Assembly: GCA_025356505.1 (NCBI GenBank)
Contig: JANXSV010000413.1
Coordinates: forward strand, 1-6,254
Reading direction: 5' to 3'
DNA length: 6,254 nucleotides
Source: Methylovirgula sp.
GTDB taxonomy: Bacteria; Pseudomonadota; Alphaproteobacteria; Rhizobiales; Beijerinckiaceae
Shown here in pieces: positions 5,802 to 6,254 of this stretch. Both the position numbers and the translations under genes were made by a program. Below the pieces are notes generated by a model that saw only the letters and a program-made list of their open reading frames with translations, ran no database searches and was not told the DNA's origin. The stretch's first letter is position 1; each line of letters begins with the position of its first letter.

Positions 5802-6254
5802 TCACGCCCGCGTGACGATGAAATGCGTCGCCCGTTCGCCCTCAACGCTCCTGTCAACGCGATAGCCAAGCTGCGGCAGATCAAGCCCCGCAAACAGTGC
5901 TTCGCCTTTGCCCAACATCAGCGGCGAAACTGCGAGGTGCATTTCATCTACCAGCTGCGCCTGCAAATATTGGCGCACCGTGGCAACGCCGCCGCCAAGG
6001 CGAATATCCTTGCCGTTGGCGGATGACCTTGCCCGCTCAAGCGCTTCGTGAATGCCAACGGTGACAAAGTGAAACGTCGTACCGCCTTCCATGACCAAGG
6101 GGGCGCGGGCATGGTGCGTGAGCACAAAAACCGGCGCGTGGAAGGGCGGGTTTGGTCCCCACCAGCCTTTCCAATCGTCATTGAGCCATGGCCCGCGCAG
6201 CGGCGAGAACATGTTGCGGCCCAGAATATTCGCGCCGATATGTTCAAAGCCGAG
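5802..6254 (-). CDS. DHFR/RibD-C-like reductase (5' end beyond right edge)
   Basis: C-terminal 150 residues of a protein of the dihydrofolate reductase-like superfamily (RibD C-terminal domain type, as in YyaP/YwjB-like proteins); these are NADPH-binding reductases, mostly of unknown substrate. The frame is open to the window edge, so the ATG at 6212 is internal: the 14 codons before it read LGFEHIGANILGRNMF, which is family sequence. Also seen are PVFVLTHHAR, a GGTTFHFV strand, IHEALERAR, and the cofactor-binding LGGGVATVRQYL followed by LVDEMHLAVSPLMLGKGEALF. The stop is TGA at 5804-5802, 14 bp before the queG start on the same strand. About 40-50 N-terminal residues are probably missing. 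True DHFR (FolA) is unlikely given the LGGG and LVDE motifs. The link with queG is by position only. Confidence 0.9.
   Translation of the reverse strand, partial: LGFEHIGANILGRNMFSPLRGPWLNDDWKGWWGPNPPFHAPVFVLTHHARAPLVMEGGTTFHFVTVGIHEALERARSSANGKDIRLGGGVATVRQYLQAQLVDEMHLAVSPLMLGKGEALFAGLDLPQLGYRVDRSVEGERATHFIVTRA

Noticed and set aside
1..6254. A new defence, mobile or biosynthetic system
   Set aside because: All of the large coding regions are recognisable housekeeping or family-known genes with tight bacterial gene spacing; no repeats, integrases, toxins or unusual composition point to an accessory island.

Overview
The window looks like ordinary chromosomal DNA from an alphaproteobacterium, most likely the order Hyphomicrobiales (Rhizobiales). 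The clues are a DUF2244 protein divergent from nth, an OlsB-type ornithine acyltransferase, a periplasmic protein of a kind common in this order, and a queG-SDR pair. GC content is moderate (mid-50s by eye) and similar throughout. I see no mobile elements, CRISPR array, phage genes, rRNA or functional tRNA. I cannot name a genus.

Left part (1-932): the 5' portion of nth (endonuclease III) runs off the left edge on the minus strand. It is divergent, with only 24 bases between starts, from a two-helix membrane protein of the DUF2244 family on the plus strand.

Middle (916-3571): olsB on the plus strand probably has its own promoter at the end of the DUF2244 gene and ends in a terminator-like hairpin. 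Convergent with it is a 490-residue exported protein of unknown function (DUF2125-like). Each end of this gene carries a short tandem duplication: 14 bp over its stop codon and 19 bp in its leader.

Right part (3754-6254): three minus-strand genes form a probable operon, read in the order DHFR/RibD-like reductase (partial at the right edge), queG (epoxyqueuosine reductase), then an atypical NAD(P)-binding SDR protein. Spacing is 14 bp and then about 0 bp (an ATGA overlap or a slightly later start). A hairpin sits directly after the SDR stop codon.

The genes are housekeeping functions: base excision repair, phosphorus-free membrane lipid synthesis, tRNA wobble-base modification, and uncharacterised envelope proteins. 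I did not find a new biological system here. The points worth a second look are small: the paired tandem duplications, the long N-terminal extension on OlsB, the Lys/Pro repeat tail on Nth, and the SDR protein that lacks the usual catalytic lysine.
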